A DNA stretch of 6,671 bases from contig RFJB01000146.1 in assembly GCA_003695045.1 (NCBI GenBank), forward strand, positions 1-6,671. The letters are read 5' to 3'. Of this stretch, positions 1 to 6,422 are shown in pieces. How positions within the stretch are numbered: position 1 is the first letter of the stretch; every line of letters starts with the position of its first letter. The notes beneath the pieces were generated by a model that was given only the letters and a program-made list of their open reading frames with translations, was not told the DNA's origin and searched no databases. The stretch comes from Candidatus Woesearchaeota archaeon. GTDB taxonomy: Archaea > Nanobdellota > Nanobdellia > Woesearchaeales > J091. Both the position numbers and the translations under genes were made by a program.

Positions 1-1086
1 GACTTTGAGGAGGTCTCTGCTTTTAATCTGATGTTCAGCACAAAGGTTGGTCCGGCTGGCGGCATAACCTCATATCTCAGGCCCGAGACGGCGCAGCTCA
101 TCTTTACAAACTTTAAGCAGGTTCTGGATTCCTCGCGTGTAAAACTTCCATTTGGCATCGCTCAGATTGGAAAAGCATTCAGAAACGAGATAAGCCCCCG
201 TGACTTTTTGTTCAGGACGCGGGAATTTGAACAGTTTGAGATTGAATTCTTCGCAAAGCCGGGCGATGACAAATGCCCCTTTCTGGAGGGGGTTGCAGAC
301 GCGAAAGTTTCAATACTTGACGCTTCGGGAAAAACCCACAGCACCACCATACAAGAAGCTGTCAAGAAGGGAATTATTCATTCCGAATGGATTGCTTACT
401 GGCTTGGAAGCTTTTACCGATTCTTTACCGACTTCGGCATAAAGCCGGAAAACCTGAGAATCAGGGAGCATCACAAGGAAGAGCTTGCGCACTACGCAAA
501 GGGCTGTTACGACATAGAATACCGCTTCCCGTTTGGTTGGAAGGAAATTCATGGAAACGCAGACAGGGGAACGTTTGACCTTTCCAGGCATTCGGAGCAT
601 TCAGGCAGGGAGCTTTCTGTTTTCGACGAAACAACAAAAGAGAAGTTCATTCCTGCTGTTGTGTCAGAGCCGTCGCAGGGAATTGAAAGAGCAATGCTGG
701 CATTTCTTTTTGATGCGTATGATGATGACAAAGGGAGAGGCAACATCGTTCTCAGGTTGCATCCCGCTCTGGCGCCTGTTAAGATTGGGGTTTTCCCTCT
801 GGTCAACAAGCTGGAAGAAAAAGCCAGAAAGGTGTTCGACTCCTTGAAAACAGTTACGGTTTGCACTTTTGACCGCTCCGGCTCTATCGGAAGGCGCTAC
901 GCAAGAGCTGACGAACAGGGCATTCCGTTCTGCGTGACTGTTGATTTCGATGAAGGCGTCACGATAAGGGACAGGGACAGCACCAAACAGGTCAGGGTTC
1001 CTGAGGAAGAACTGAAAGGAATAGTCGCAGGGCTTGTTTCAGGCGCTCTGACATTTGAAGAGTTGAGCAGAAAGCACAGCAAGTGA
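1..1086 (+). CDS. glyS: Glycyl-tRNA synthetase, archaeal/eukaryotic class II type, C-terminal part (5' end outside the window)
   Basis: This enzyme charges tRNA-Gly with glycine in the cytoplasm, using ATP. The frame is open from base 1, so 361 residues are visible and the Met codon at 31 is internal. Visible residues include the core stretch FNLMF..GP followed by LRPETAQ (about 26-33). Class II motif 2 follows as FRNE (60-63) and REFEQFEIEFF (74-84). Motif 3 is QGIERAMLAFLFDAY (about 226-240), with its invariant Arg at 230. The C-terminal anticodon-binding domain starts near 253 (LHPALAPVKIGVFP) and contains the typical TIRDRDSTKQVR near 321-332. Archaeal homologues are usually about 550-600 residues, so roughly the first 200, including the start and motif 1, lie outside. 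No frameshift or lost motif is seen. The next gene has its own promoter, so the two are probably separate transcription units. Confidence 0.96.
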   Translation, partial: DFEEVSAFNLMFSTKVGPAGGITSYLRPETAQLIFTNFKQVLDSSRVKLPFGIAQIGKAFRNEISPRDFLFRTREFEQFEIEFFAKPGDDKCPFLEGVADAKVSILDASGKTHSTTIQEAVKKGIIHSEWIAYWLGSFYRFFTDFGIKPENLRIREHHKEELAHYAKGCYDIEYRFPFGWKEIHGNADRGTFDLSRHSEHSGRELSVFDETTKEKFIPAVVSEPSQGIERAMLAFLFDAYDDDKGRGNIVLRLHPALAPVKIGVFPLVNKLEEKARKVFDSLKTVTVCTFDRSGSIGRRYARADEQGIPFCVTVDFDEGVTIRDRDSTKQVRVPEEELKGIVAGLVSGALTFEELSRKHSK

Positions 1087-1090
1087 CGGA

Positions 1091-1103
1091 AAAATATTTA
1101 AAG
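1091..1103 (+). promoter_or_regulatory. Archaeal TATA box with purine-rich BRE for the SSB gene
   Basis: The sequence GGAAAAATATTTAAAG (starting at 1088) lies in the 60-nt gap after the GlyRS stop. The TTTAAA core is centred at 1099.5, and the purine run just upstream resembles a TFB-recognition (BRE) element. The usual distance of about 26 nt puts transcription start near 1124-1127, giving a leader of about 20 nt before the ATG at 1147. The start site is inferred. Confidence 0.7.
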
Positions 1104-1135
1104 CAAGCCCTGTTCTCGCAGAAAAATCAACAATG

Positions 1136-1141
1136 AAGGTG
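1136..1141 (+). promoter_or_regulatory. Shine-Dalgarno site of the SSB gene
   Basis: AAGGTG matches the anti-Shine-Dalgarno end of archaeal 16S rRNA (CACCUCC) and ends 5 nt before the ATG at 1147. It supports that ATG as the start and lies inside the leader predicted from the TATA box. Confidence 0.6.
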
Positions 1142-1146
1142 TTTTT

Positions 1147-1557
1147 ATGAAAGTTAGCGAATTGCAGCCCAGACAGGGCAAGGTTGAGATTACCGGAAAG
1201 GTAACAGAGGTCGGTCAGGTAAGAGAGTTCCAGAAGTTCGGTAATACCGGAAGGGTTGCCAATGCAAAGTTGCAGGATGAGAGCGGAGAGATTACCCTGA
1301 CCCTCTGGAATGAGCAGATTGACATGGTAAAGCCGGGCTGCACCGTCAGGATAAGCAACGGTTATGTCAGCGAGTGGCAGGGCGAGAAGCAGCTGTCAAC
1401 AGGCAGGTTCGGAAAGCTCGAGGTTCTCGAGCAGCCTGCGGATGGGGAAACATCTCAGGACGACTCTGTTGAAGTTGAACTCAGCCCTGACGAGATTGAC
1501 AATCTCGACGACGATATTGAGGAGGAGTTCGTCGAGGAGGAAGAGTTCCAGCCCTGA
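1147..1557 (+). CDS. Single-stranded DNA-binding protein, one OB fold with acidic C-terminal tail (SsoSSB-like)
   Basis: A 136-residue protein expected to bind single-stranded DNA (possibly RNA) in replication and repair. Residues 1-94 read as one OB fold: a first strand pair around VEITGKVTEVGQV (13-25), the signature LQDESGEITLTLWNE (42-56), then IDMVKPGCTVRISNGYVSEWQGEKQLSTG (58-86). The layout matches the Sulfolobus SSB. W54 corresponds to its Trp56, Y73 to Trp75 and W77 to Phe79, the residues known to stack on bases there. Residues 95-136 form a tail with 20 acidic and no basic residues, including DDDI and two EEE runs, ending EEFQP. Such tails usually recruit partner proteins. The start is supported by a TATA box and a Shine-Dalgarno site. 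tRNA-Phe begins 12 nt after the stop, so co-transcription is likely. The fold is confident; the exact role (SSB, RPA-like or RNA-binding) is less so. Confidence 0.88.
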   Translation: MKVSELQPRQGKVEITGKVTEVGQVREFQKFGNTGRVANAKLQDESGEITLTLWNEQIDMVKPGCTVRISNGYVSEWQGEKQLSTGRFGKLEVLEQPADGETSQDDSVEVELSPDEIDNLDDDIEEEFVEEEEFQP

Positions 1558-1565
1558 ACAGGGCT
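1550..1565 (+). repeat. Perfect 7-bp palindrome over the SSB stop codon, just before tRNA-Phe
   Basis: AGCCCTG and CAGGGCT flank a 2-nt AA centre. The left arm ends inside the TGA stop (1555-1557) and the right arm ends 4 nt before the tRNA. In RNA it could fold as a 6-bp stem with a GAAC tetraloop. It is not followed by a real T-tract, so it does not look like a terminator. It may shape the mRNA-tRNA junction. Confidence 0.55.
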
Positions 1566-1569
1566 TTAG

Positions 1570-1643
1570 GGGGACGTAGCTCAGCCTGGGAGAGCACCAC
1601 GCTGAAGACGTGGGAGTCCGGGGTTCAAATCCCCGCGTCCCCA
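1570..1643 (+). tRNA. tRNA-Phe: tRNA-Phe (anticodon GAA)
   Basis: A complete 74-nt cloverleaf was folded by eye. The acceptor stem GGGGACG (1570-1576) pairs with CGTCCCC (1636-1642), with discriminator A at 1643. The D stem is GCTC/GAGC (1579-1582 with 1592-1595). The anticodon stem is CCACG/CGTGG (1597-1601 with 1609-1613), with loop CTGAAGA and anticodon GAA at 1604-1606. The variable loop has 5 nt. The T stem is CGGGG/CCCCG (1619-1623 with 1631-1635), with loop TTCAAAT. All stems are fully paired. There is no intron, and CCA is not encoded. No TATA box of its own is visible in the SSB tail upstream, so it is probably cut from the SSB transcript by RNase P at 1569/1570. Confidence 0.97.
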
Positions 1644-1690
1644 TTTTTCTTGTTCTTATCCCTGGCCAATAAAAGGCAGAATAAGAATAA
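1644..1690. terminator. T-rich gap with weak hairpin between convergent units, possible two-way terminator
   Basis: Right after the tRNA comes TTTTTCTTGTTCTT, a T-rich run of the kind that ends archaeal transcripts on the + strand. TTCTTAT (1653-1659) and ATAAGAA (1681-1687) form a 7-bp inverted repeat with a possible inner GCC/GGC. Read on the - strand, the stretch after the FlaJ stop is moderately T-rich (TGTTATTCTTATTCTG). The function in either direction is inferred. Confidence 0.4.
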
Positions 1691-1695
1691 CAACC

Positions 1696-3990
1696 TTATC
1701 CTCCCAGCGAGAGCGTTGCGTCCATTATCTGGGCTGCTATAAGATTGAAGGACACCATAATGAAGAACGCCACAACTACGTAGAGCACTGTGCTTTTTAT
1801 GAGGTTGCGCCCTATCATGAATCTCTCATTGAGTTTGTCCGCTCCGTTCTCTATGCCGTTCGCAAGTATTGTGAGAATGTAAATGATTTGAACAACGTAT
1901 ATTCCGACTATTATCTGAAACCAGAAAGTCGGCATTCCCTCTTCAAAGAGTCCTGCTATTCCTGCAAACCCCGTCGCAGCTCCTGTGTCTGTGCTCTGCT
2001 GAATTGTTGACATCTGGTCTGTCAGCCGGCCCAGTATGGATGTGACCATGGAGGTTATTCCGATTACGATTCCGGATATGACCGGCGATAAAAAGTTTAT
2101 CTGCGACTTCATTGAGGATATGATGTCTGAGAGGAGGTCTTTCAGCCGTTCGTCCACTTTGTGCATTTCCTTTATGTAACGGGCAACATTCAGCAGGGCG
2201 TTTGCCGCTACTTTAGGTCCCTTTTTTGAACTTTCAGTCAGAACCTTCATTGAGCTTTCTATGATTTTTGAGGGGAATGCTGCCAGAGCGCCTACTTTGG
2301 GAGAGAAGATTGCCTCCTCGACAGACATTCCAAGGCGCCGTATGTTGTTGCTTACTATCTGGAAGAAGAGGCCGCTTTTCGATCCCTCCATCGTCTCGGC
2401 TACTTTTCCAAAAGCTATTTCCGCTGGAAGGCCGTCTCCGAGGCGGTTTCCAAGCTGAAACAAGGCGCTTGCAAACTCTGCTTCAAGCTTTTTGGTGTCT
2501 TCCCGTATCTTTATGACATTCTTGCTCCGCAGTTTGAACCAGAGCCCGAATCCGAGTCCGAGTCCGAGAGGGAAGAAAAGGCTGATTATTGACGCTCCCA
2601 GCCCGAACGGGCCCACTTCTTCTCCTGTCTTCAAGCTCTCTTTGTATCCCAGAAACTTGAATGCGGGCGGGTCTCCGTAAAATCCGAAGTCGGGAAATCC
2701 TATTGAATGCAGATACAATGGAGAGAGGGCAAGCATAACCAGAGTCACTCCTACAAGCACGGATACAATAAGGGGCGACATGACTATCTCGGCTCCGCCG
2801 AGGTTTATGATGATGTTCCTGAACTTTTTAAGCTCGGGATTTTGTTTTGAGATATCCGTGTCTCCGTAGCCGCTCGGCCTCTTTGAGAGTATTGACTTTC
2901 CCATAAAGTAGACGCTGGCAGGCACTATAACATCATATATTGTTGCAATGTGATACCATTTGACTGAGGACATGAAGCTGACAATCAGGGGAAGAATCAC
3001 AAGGCCGAGTATAGGAAGTATGACTCCAAGCATGTGAAGCATGGTAATCGGCGACTTCAGGTTTTGCGCATAGTGAAGCATTTTCTCGTATGTTTCGTCC
3101 AGCATGACAGAAAGTGATTTGTCCAGAAGGTCAAGGCGCCTGCTTTCGGAGCTTTCAAAGAGCGAGGATTCTATAAGGTGGAATGCTTCAATAAATTCCA
3201 TGTTCCACTTGCGCCATGTTTCAAGGTAAGCGTCGAGGGATTCCCTTACATTCTCATATTTCTCGGTTTCGACATCCCACAGCACTTTCTTCAGGTCAAG
3301 CGCAAGCGGCCCCGAGAGATGTTCAGATGCAAAGTCCACCGCAAGTTCAAGATTGGATGTGTGGCGCATGTATGTCACGACATAAAACACGCACAGGACC
3401 ATCTGGTTGGATGCCTGCATCCTCCAGTTGTTCGCAAGAAAGAGGGGCATCTGGCGAAGCACTATGAGCAGAGTCAGGCCCAGCGTTACGCTGAAAAGCA
3501 TGAAGAAGAGAGAGTTGAGAATGAACAGGGAGAAGAAAAGACCGAACAGGGTAACAACCAGCGGCCCAACGTATGCCAAGCTGGTGGCGCCTTCCGGCGT
3601 GATGTTGAGATGGCATATTTCTATGGACTCTTTGATGTCTTTCTCAAGCGGCTTTGGGGGCGCAACTTTAAGTATCTTCTCGCTCATATTGCAGAGCTGT
3701 TCGTAAATAGAAAGGTGTTTTGGAAGGTATGCTTCCTTGAATTCCAGGTATTCCTGGGAGGATATCTTGGCAGGCGATTCCTGCTGCGCTTCCTGGGGCA
3801 GGTTAAGTTCTTTGTTGATTTTGGACTGATACTTTGAAAGAAGCTTCTTCATGAGGTCCGTTGTCACGTTCTGCTGGTCAGAAGGCGCAGTGCCATCTAC
3901 CTCCGAGCCCGCTGGCTGAGACGGAACCGGAGCCACTATCCCCTGGGGGGAAATCACCTCTTTCTTTTCAGGATTGCTGGAATCTGCCAC
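1696..3990 (-). CDS. FlaJ/TadC-type membrane platform protein (type IV pilus/archaellum assembly), large variant
   Basis: Integral-membrane platform that partners the neighbouring ATPase to drive a pilus-like filament. From the GTG start it has 764 residues. Residues 1-138 are cytoplasmic, Pro/Ser/Gln-rich and probably disordered at first. About nine hydrophobic segments follow, near 140-160, 163-183, 320-342, 346-368, 404-430, 462-485, 633-654, 689-713 and 733-756. Two long cytoplasmic loops (about 184-319 and 486-632) look like tandem T2SSF domains; the second has the family pattern EFASALFQLGNRLGDGLPAEIAF. This matches the nine-segment, two-loop topology reported for archaeal FlaJ, but is longer than the usual FlaJ. 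The GTG at 3990 follows GGGAG by 10 nt and overlaps the ATPase gene by 23 nt. The ATG at 4062 would force a 95-nt overlap. The pairing with the ATPase makes the family call firm. Whether the machine is an archaellum, an adhesion pilus or a secretion system cannot be told here. Confidence 0.9.
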   Translation of the reverse strand: MADSSNPEKKEVISPQGIVAPVPSQPAGSEVDGTAPSDQQNVTTDLMKKLLSKYQSKINKELNLPQEAQQESPAKISSQEYLEFKEAYLPKHLSIYEQLCNMSEKILKVAPPKPLEKDIKESIEICHLNITPEGATSLAYVGPLVVTLFGLFFSLFILNSLFFMLFSVTLGLTLLIVLRQMPLFLANNWRMQASNQMVLCVFYVVTYMRHTSNLELAVDFASEHLSGPLALDLKKVLWDVETEKYENVRESLDAYLETWRKWNMEFIEAFHLIESSLFESSESRRLDLLDKSLSVMLDETYEKMLHYAQNLKSPITMLHMLGVILPILGLVILPLIVSFMSSVKWYHIATIYDVIVPASVYFMGKSILSKRPSGYGDTDISKQNPELKKFRNIIINLGGAEIVMSPLIVSVLVGVTLVMLALSPLYLHSIGFPDFGFYGDPPAFKFLGYKESLKTGEEVGPFGLGASIISLFFPLGLGLGFGLWFKLRSKNVIKIREDTKKLEAEFASALFQLGNRLGDGLPAEIAFGKVAETMEGSKSGLFFQIVSNNIRRLGMSVEEAIFSPKVGALAAFPSKIIESSMKVLTESSKKGPKVAANALLNVARYIKEMHKVDERLKDLLSDIISSMKSQINFLSPVISGIVIGITSMVTSILGRLTDQMSTIQQSTDTGAATGFAGIAGLFEEGMPTFWFQIIVGIYVVQIIYILTILANGIENGADKLNERFMIGRNLIKSTVLYVVVAFFIMVSFNLIAAQIMDATLSLGG
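2545..2568 (-). repeat. Hexanucleotide tandem repeat inside a FlaJ membrane segment
   Basis: Three exact copies of TCCGAG (2551-2568, + strand) follow a related CCCGAA unit (2545-2550). On the coding strand they read CTCGGA x3 then TTCGGG, giving the alternating residues LGLGLGFG in the sixth membrane segment. A six-base unit can change copy number without shifting the frame. Confidence 0.7.
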
Positions 3991-6259
3991 GTTTGATTGC
4001 TCCCTTAATCCATTCTTCCCACTCAAAGAGTATTCGTTTTGAGTCAAGACTGCCCACTTCATCCCTTACTCGTTCGGATATTATGTGGAACTGGTCGTTT
4101 CCGCTGATAACAAAGGGGGCTTCAAGCATTTCAGGATTTCCGACTTTGTTGGCGTAGTCCACCATCAGCTGCTTTATCCTGGCGCGCAGCATTATGTTGT
4201 CCCATACTGCATCCCAGTTTCCTGCGAAATCTTTTACATTCGCTGCGATTGTCTTCAGTATTTCGGATTCTCCGTTTATGAGGCCGTCCATCGGCTTCAG
4301 AGTGTCTTCTTTTGCATCGTATTTCATCAGGTCCACAAAGCCCCCTTCCGTGAGAGGGTCTTCTTCCCATGTCTTCCTGACTTCTGTGACCTGTATGACT
4401 CTTCGGTACCTGTGCAGTCCGTCCGCGCTTTTGATAGGATTTGCTATGATTATGATGTCTGTTGCCTTGAAGCTCGTCTTTGGAACGCCGATGTCGTTCA
4501 CGACTCTGTCAAAGATTCCGTATGGAGAGTCGCCGTGTATTGTTCCTGCAACGACGTTTGCCGCCGCTCCGACACGCATCGCTTCGTAAAGCGCTTTCGC
4601 CTCTGCGCTTCTCACTTCACCCACTATAAGAGAGGAATCTCCTAAACGGAGGGTGGCTCTTATTCCGTCTGAAGCAGACATCTCGCTGCTCCCTCTTGCA
4701 AGCGCGCTTGCAACCTTCATCGGCTGGATGTTGAATCCGAGTTTTCTCAGGGATGCTGTGGGAAGCTCAAGCGTGTCTTCCACTGTTATTATTCTGTAGC
4801 GCCGCATTATCTCTACCATCAGGGCTGAAAGAAGCGACGATTTTCCGCTTGACCTTGTTCCTGCTATAAGCATTGTTCTTGTTCCGTCAATCAGAAAGCT
4901 GAAAAGCCCTGCAGCCATTGAATTAAGCATACCTACTTTAATGAAAAGCGGCAGAGTCCACGGTTTGTCCCTGTGGCGCCTGAAGGAAAATCCCAGGCCT
5001 GTGGGGTTGAGCGGGGGCGCTATTACAGAAACTCTTGTGCTTGCCCCTGGCAGCTCAAGTTCCGTGTCGAGTATGGGGTCTGCTTCGTCCAGCGGCCTGC
5101 CGCTTATCATTCTCAGTTTCGAAGCCCATGATTCCGCTTCCGGCCTTGTCGGGATTATGTTGGTTACGCAGTCGTCGAAGTCCCCGTGAACGAGAAATAT
5201 GGGTATTTGCCCGAGGGGGCTGTTCACTGATATGTCCTGAACTTTCTCGTCCTGCAGCAGAACTTCTATCAGCCCGAATCCGACAGTGTATCTGACCAGA
5301 ATTTCTGTGAGTTTTTTCAGTTCCTTTTGCGTCAGTTTGACATTTTTGTAGTTCGCAAGTTCTTCTATAAGGTCGTGGCCCACATTGTAGAAGACCTGCC
5401 GCATCCGTTCCGGCTCAACAAATTCCGATCTTCTCGGCTTGTGTTCCGCCATTATGTTTCTTGCCATGTCAAGAAGCTCGTATTTGTCGTCGTCTATCTT
5501 GAATTCCGGCGGGAGAATGTGGTAGAGCGTCTGAACATTGTTTTCCTGCCTGAATATGGTTACTTCAGTATCATCAGGCAGGGTGTAGTTGGCGACTTCT
5601 TCTGCCCCGATGGGGTAGTTCGCCATCAGTTTTGTGAACATGAAGTCGGGTTTTATTGTTGGCGAGAATATTTTTCTGTAAACGCTTCGGTCCCCGATTC
5701 TGTAACCTGCAAGATACGGCTTTGCAAGAATTATTAGTTTTGTTTCTTCAAGCTTCTGGATTACCTGCTGCAGTATTTGAAGGTATTTCTGGATTTCGCT
5801 GATTTTCCTTTCATCAACTGTTTTCTGGAGTTCTATCCTTTCTCTTCGTTCTATTCTTTTAAGTTCAACGTATGCTCCGAGCGGGTCGCTCTTGAGAAGG
5901 TTGGAGATGACGTTTCTGATTTCAGGATATCTTGCGTGGGTTCTCGGCTGGGAGGGGTCTGCAACAGCCGAAAAGCTCATTATGTTGTTTTGTTTAAGAA
6001 GGAACGCATAGAGGCGCGCTATTTCAACGAGCATCTGGGTTTGGTTGAAGTCGTATTCGTAATCCCTCTTTTGCGAGAAAACAAGTTTGGTCACATCTGG
6101 CGTCTTCGCAAGCTCTTCTATGGTTTTTGCCATGTAGAATGCGTCGTCTTCAATAAGCGGCAGACGCGGGCTGTTTTCGCAGTCAGCCCTAAGTATGACT
6201 TCTTCCCCTTCCCGGATTACGGAAAATTTTATCTGCTCTGGGTCGTTGCCGAAAAGCAT
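3968..6259 (-). CDS. FlaI/TadA/GspE-family secretion ATPase (type IV pilus/archaellum motor), large variant
   Basis: Cytoplasmic hexameric ATPase that powers filament assembly on the FlaJ platform. It has 763 residues from the ATG at 6259. Residues 1-280 form an extended N-terminal region with a Lys/Glu-rich helix, probably coiled coil, at about 133-176. The second N-terminal domain follows (YTVGFGLIEVLLQDEKVQDISVNS, about 324-347). The motor core has Walker A GTRSSGKSS (467-475, Lys473), an Asp box TVEDTLELP (492-500), Walker B LIVGEVRS (544-551, Glu548) and a His box GTIHGDSP (572-579, His575). All catalytic motifs look intact. FlaI proteins are usually about 500-550 residues, so this one is long, mostly at the N-terminus. 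An in-frame ATG at 6280 would add 7 residues but has no Shine-Dalgarno site and lies at or before the predicted transcription start. The ATG at 6259 has GAGG 4 nt upstream. FlaI, PilB-like and TadA-like roles cannot be separated without pilins in view. Confidence 0.92.
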   Translation of the reverse strand: MLFGNDPEQIKFSVIREGEEVILRADCENSPRLPLIEDDAFYMAKTIEELAKTPDVTKLVFSQKRDYEYDFNQTQMLVEIARLYAFLLKQNNIMSFSAVADPSQPRTHARYPEIRNVISNLLKSDPLGAYVELKRIERRERIELQKTVDERKISEIQKYLQILQQVIQKLEETKLIILAKPYLAGYRIGDRSVYRKIFSPTIKPDFMFTKLMANYPIGAEEVANYTLPDDTEVTIFRQENNVQTLYHILPPEFKIDDDKYELLDMARNIMAEHKPRRSEFVEPERMRQVFYNVGHDLIEELANYKNVKLTQKELKKLTEILVRYTVGFGLIEVLLQDEKVQDISVNSPLGQIPIFLVHGDFDDCVTNIIPTRPEAESWASKLRMISGRPLDEADPILDTELELPGASTRVSVIAPPLNPTGLGFSFRRHRDKPWTLPLFIKVGMLNSMAAGLFSFLIDGTRTMLIAGTRSSGKSSLLSALMVEIMRRYRIITVEDTLELPTASLRKLGFNIQPMKVASALARGSSEMSASDGIRATLRLGDSSLIVGEVRSAEAKALYEAMRVGAAANVVAGTIHGDSPYGIFDRVVNDIGVPKTSFKATDIIIIANPIKSADGLHRYRRVIQVTEVRKTWEEDPLTEGGFVDLMKYDAKEDTLKPMDGLINGESEILKTIAANVKDFAGNWDAVWDNIMLRARIKQLMVDYANKVGNPEMLEAPFVISGNDQFHIISERVRDEVGSLDSKRILFEWEEWIKGAIKRGRFQQS

Positions 6260-6263
6260 TGTG

Positions 6264-6267
6264 CCTC
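6264..6267 (-). promoter_or_regulatory. Shine-Dalgarno site deciding the ATPase start
   Basis: On the - strand AAAAAGAGG is followed by CACA and the ATG at 6259. GAGG pairs with the archaeal anti-Shine-Dalgarno; the 4-nt spacing is slightly short. The alternative ATG at 6280 has no such motif. Confidence 0.45.
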
Positions 6268-6298
6268 TTTTTAAACTCATTCAATAGTGACAACATAA

Positions 6299-6307
6299 GT
6301 TTAAATG
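6299..6307 (-). promoter_or_regulatory. TATA box for the ATPase-platform operon
   Basis: On the - strand the sequence reads CATTTAAAC, with TTTAAA at 6300-6305. The usual 26-nt spacing puts transcription start near 6276, downstream of the ATG at 6280. That favours translation from 6259 with a leader of about 17 nt. A leaderless start at 6280 would need spacing of only about 22 nt. No strong purine-rich BRE is seen. Confidence 0.5.
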
Positions 6308-6332
6308 ATTGCCACCCCTGAAGATAATAAGA

Positions 6333-6358
6333 CAAAAGCACGCTGGAGCGTTGTTTTG
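6333..6358. promoter_or_regulatory. 26-bp imperfect palindrome between divergent promoters, candidate operator
   Basis: The arms CAAAAGCACGCT (6333-6344) and AGCGTTGTTTTG (6347-6358) flank a GG centre and match at 10 of 12 positions. The outer five and inner five pairs are perfect. The centre is 43 bp from the ATPase TATA core and 44 bp from the opposite one. Position and symmetry suit a dimeric regulator acting on both genes; binding is inferred. Confidence 0.5.
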
Positions 6359-6384
6359 ATGCAAAAAAGAAATTGCTTGTTCAC

Positions 6385-6393
6385 TATTTAAAG
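6385..6393 (+). promoter_or_regulatory. TATA box for the divergent coiled-coil gene
   Basis: TATTTAAAG is the same 9-mer as in the SSB promoter. Its TTTAAA core (6387-6392) is 33 nt from the ATG at 6423, so the predicted transcription start near 6416 leaves a leader of only about 7 nt, almost leaderless. That fits the lack of a good Shine-Dalgarno site. A short inverted repeat TTTGA/TCAAA (6396-6409) lies between the TATA box and the start. Confidence 0.55.
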
Positions 6394-6422
6394 ATTTTGA
6401 TGTTTCAAAGCGGTAGGAAAAG

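Noticed and set aside
31..33. ATG at 31 as the GlyRS start
   Set aside because: The frame is open back to base 1 and the residues before it (AFNL) belong to the conserved FNLMF core, so the Met is internal.
1604..1608. Possible tRNA intron next to the anticodon
   Set aside because: The anticodon loop is a normal seven bases and the whole gene folds in 74 nt, so there is no room for an intron.
1396..1644. 82-codon minus-strand frame beginning MGTRGFEPRTPTSS
   Set aside because: It is the antisense of tRNA-Phe and the SSB tail. Peptides like GFEPRTPTSS are a well-known artefact of translating the T arm of tRNA genes backwards.
3178..3837. 219-codon plus-strand open frame
   Set aside because: It lies wholly antisense to the FlaJ gene, is rich in unlikely composition (many H, Q, C), and has no promoter or family motif.
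4060..4062. ATG at 4062 as the FlaJ start
   Set aside because: It needs a 95-nt overlap with the ATPase gene and has GGGA directly touching the ATG; the GTG at 3990 has better spacing and a short overlap.
4085..4645. 186-codon plus-strand open frame
   Set aside because: It is antisense to the C-terminal part of the ATPase gene, Cys/Tyr/Val-rich shadow sequence with no recognisable domain.
5777..6274. 165-codon plus-strand open frame
   Set aside because: It is antisense to the ATPase N-terminal region; F/V-rich mirror of Lys/Glu codons, with no translation signals.
6354..6402. Direct repeat TTTTGATG at 6354-6361 and 6395-6402
   Set aside because: An 8-base A/T-rich match in an A/T-rich promoter region is easily due to chance; the first copy overlaps the palindrome arm.
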